A DNA stretch of 64,000 nt, taken from Methanoculleus sediminis. GTDB taxonomy: Archaea > Halobacteriota > Methanomicrobia > Methanomicrobiales > Methanoculleaceae. The position numbers were made by a program, and so were the translations under genes. This document shows positions 62,676 to 64,000 of this stretch, in pieces. Positions within the stretch are counted from its first letter, which is position 1; every line of letters starts with the position of its first letter. The notes under the pieces were generated by a model, which was not told where the DNA came from, made no database searches, and saw nothing but the letters and a program-made list of their open reading frames with translations. The stretch is from the NCBI RefSeq assembly GCF_001017125.1, contig NZ_JXOJ01000001.1, positions 390,133 through 454,132 on the forward strand. The letters run 5' to 3'.

Positions 62676-63533
62676 TCACTGCGGGCGGCGTGCCGGGCCC
62701 CGGGCGCAGTAGAGATACTCCTGCGCGTACCCGGCATACTCCCCGAAGTAGTCCCGGCTAAATCGCCGGATCCGCTCGTACTCCGCCGGGGTGCAGTTTT
62801 TGCCGCCAAGATCGGGGAGATACGTCTCCCCCACGATCCGGCGTATCCAGACATCGACCGGGAACGCCTCGAAGAATCCGAACGCAAAGAGGAGCACGCA
62901 GTCCGCCGCCTTCGGCCCGACTCCCTTTAACTGCATCAGCGCCTGCCGCGCCTCCTCGAACGGAAGGGCGGCAACCCGCTCCGCCCAGTCCGGGTGCTCC
63001 GCCGCATATCCGGCAGCCTCGCGAACGTAGCCCGTCCGGTAGCCGAGTTTACAGTCCCATAACTCCCCATGCGGAACCCCGGCGAGCACCTCCGGCTCCG
63101 GGAACGCATACGCCCTGCCGGAAGGGCCATCCACCGGTTCCCCGTAGCGCTCCGCCATCAGCGCGGCCCGCCGTTTCACCGCCGGGATGTTCGTGTTCGT
63201 AGCGCAGATGTAGGAGACCAGGCACTCCCACGGCGTTTGTCTGACAAGGCGGAGCCCCCGGCACTCCCGGATGGCGGCGCCGATCGCCGGATCGCGGTCG
63301 ATCGACGAGAGGATGGCCGGGAGATCCTGGTCGAGCCGGAAGTAGTCGCGGACGAACCCCTCATCCGCCCCTTCAAACGTGAGCCGGTTTGCGTCCTGCC
63401 GTATCCGGACGGCCCGGCCTTCGGCGACGCCCCGCCACCACCCGTCCGCCTTCTCCCAGCGGAAGGCCTGCCCGCAGGCGAGCGTCAGGTCGAGGTCGAA
63501 CGGCTGGTCGGGGCGGAGTTCGATCGTCGTCAT
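62676..63533 (-). CDS. ogg: 8-oxoguanine DNA glycosylase (OGG1-type, HhH-GPD)
   Basis: A 285-residue base-excision repair enzyme. An N-terminal TBP-like domain (ACGQAFRWEKADGWWRGVAE) precedes the helix-hairpin-helix LMQLKGVGPKAADCVLLFAF (catalytic Lys) and GFFEAFPVDVWIRRIVGETY (catalytic Asp). The ATG at 63533 lies 9 bases after GGTG; a GTG four codons upstream is less likely. Confidence 0.9.
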   Translation of the reverse strand: MTTIELRPDQPFDLDLTLACGQAFRWEKADGWWRGVAEGRAVRIRQDANRLTFEGADEGFVRDYFRLDQDLPAILSSIDRDPAIGAAIRECRGLRLVRQTPWECLVSYICATNTNIPAVKRRAALMAERYGEPVDGPSGRAYAFPEPEVLAGVPHGELWDCKLGYRTGYVREAAGYAAEHPDWAERVAALPFEEARQALMQLKGVGPKAADCVLLFAFGFFEAFPVDVWIRRIVGETYLPDLGGKNCTPAEYERIRRFSRDYFGEYAGYAQEYLYCARGPARRPQ

Positions 63534-63566
63534 GGCCGGCGGCACCGCCGGGTAAAAAAGAATCGA

Positions 63567-64000
63567 TTATTCTGCCTTCTCATCTTTCATCTGCTGGTAG
63601 ACACAGGACTGAACGTCCTGGCCCAGTTTCCCGATCGCGTCCGCCCGGCAGCGTGCGCAGTGGCGCATCTGCTTGATGTACTGGGCGCACCGATCCTGCA
63701 TCTCCCGCTTCTCCTTCGGCGTCGGTGGGGTGATGGAGGCGAACTTGTACTGCGGGATGAGCGGGATGACGTTGAAGGTGAACGCTCCCATCTCCCCGAC
63801 CTTCTTCGCGATCTCGGGGATGTGCTCGTCGTTGATCCCGGGGATGTAGACGGTGTTGATCTTGACGAACATCTTCTTAGCGACCGCCATCTCGATCCCC
63901 TTCATCTGCTGGGAGAGGAGGAGTTCAGCCGCCTCACGCCCGTGATACTTCTTCCCGTCGTACTCGACCCATGAGTAGATCTTCTCGCCGATCGCCGGGT
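63567..64000 (-). CDS. nifB: NifB C-terminal part (5' end outside window)
   Basis: The 3' portion of a radical SAM protein building the nitrogenase core cluster NifB-co. Translated from the minus strand, it includes GEKIYSWVEYDGKKYHGREA, FVKINTVYIPGINDEHIPEI and AFTFNVIPLIPQYKFASITP. Then come PTPKEKREMQDRCAQYIKQM and the conserved CARCRADAIG. The radical SAM cysteine motif lies upstream, outside the window. Many methanogens carry nifB whether or not they have a full nitrogenase set. Confidence 0.88.
   Translation of the reverse strand, partial: PAIGEKIYSWVEYDGKKYHGREAAELLLSQQMKGIEMAVAKKMFVKINTVYIPGINDEHIPEIAKKVGEMGAFTFNVIPLIPQYKFASITPPTPKEKREMQDRCAQYIKQMRHCARCRADAIGKLGQDVQSCVYQQMKDEKAE

Noticed and set aside
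1-64000. CRISPR arrays, rRNA, tRNA genes or insertion sequences
   Set aside because: No regular repeat-spacer pattern, no recognisable tRNA or rRNA sequence and no transposase motif was seen; a tRNAscan-type search would be decisive.

Overview
The window is chromosomal DNA from a hydrogenotrophic methanogenic archaeon. The evidence is complete mcr, mtr, fwd and hdr gene sets, ftr, a coenzyme B pathway, archaeal tRNA-splicing endonuclease and aminoacyl-tRNA synthetases, TATA/BRE promoters and GGTGATC-type Shine-Dalgarno sites. High GC, Thr-Pro-linked surface proteins and PGF-CTERM-like tails suggest Methanomicrobiales, probably Methanoculleus or a close relative. The genus is an inference from gene content, not from an alignment.

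Layout. 0-11 kb holds accessory and transport genes: a truncated A-type ATP synthase subunit C, a GyrI-like protein, a histone-deacetylase-like hydrolase, an ECF transporter (S, fused A1A2, T) behind a TrpY-like operator, and a cobalamin/siderophore-type ABC importer (btuCDF). 11.3-34.9 kb is a methanogenesis island. On the minus strand it reads fwdG-fwdF-hdrCBA-mvhD-fwdDBAC, then mcrBDCGA, then mtrEDCBAF-(mtrA::mtrG)-mtrH, with ftr diverging on the plus strand. It therefore encodes CO2 capture, formyl transfer, methyl transfer from H4MPT to CoM, methane formation and heterodisulfide recycling. 34.9-36.9 kb is a small module of lower apparent GC: a papain-like protease, a protein repeating its C-terminal domain, and a chagasin-type inhibitor.

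37.4-46 kb is one long plus-strand run with overlapping genes: two GIDDTDT-motif proteins (the second is Mmp11), a radical SAM protein, a TPP enzyme resembling a shortened IorA, aksA, aksD, aksE, an unrecognised protein and aksF. The aks genes build alpha-ketosuberate for coenzyme B. The other genes in the run are good candidates for steps of coenzyme B synthesis that had no assigned enzyme as far as I know. 46-64 kb holds endonuclease IV, two secreted repeat proteins, endA-trpS-pheS-pheT, hisF, a SAH/SIH hydrolase, a zinc-ribbon protein and an RHH regulator around a palindrome, a modABC operon behind another palindrome, an 8-oxoguanine glycosylase and the 3' part of nifB.

No rRNA, tRNA, CRISPR array or transposase was recognised. 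Most very long opposite-strand ORFs are GC-driven shadows. Starts were chosen from Shine-Dalgarno spacing, overlap with the previous gene and family N-termini.
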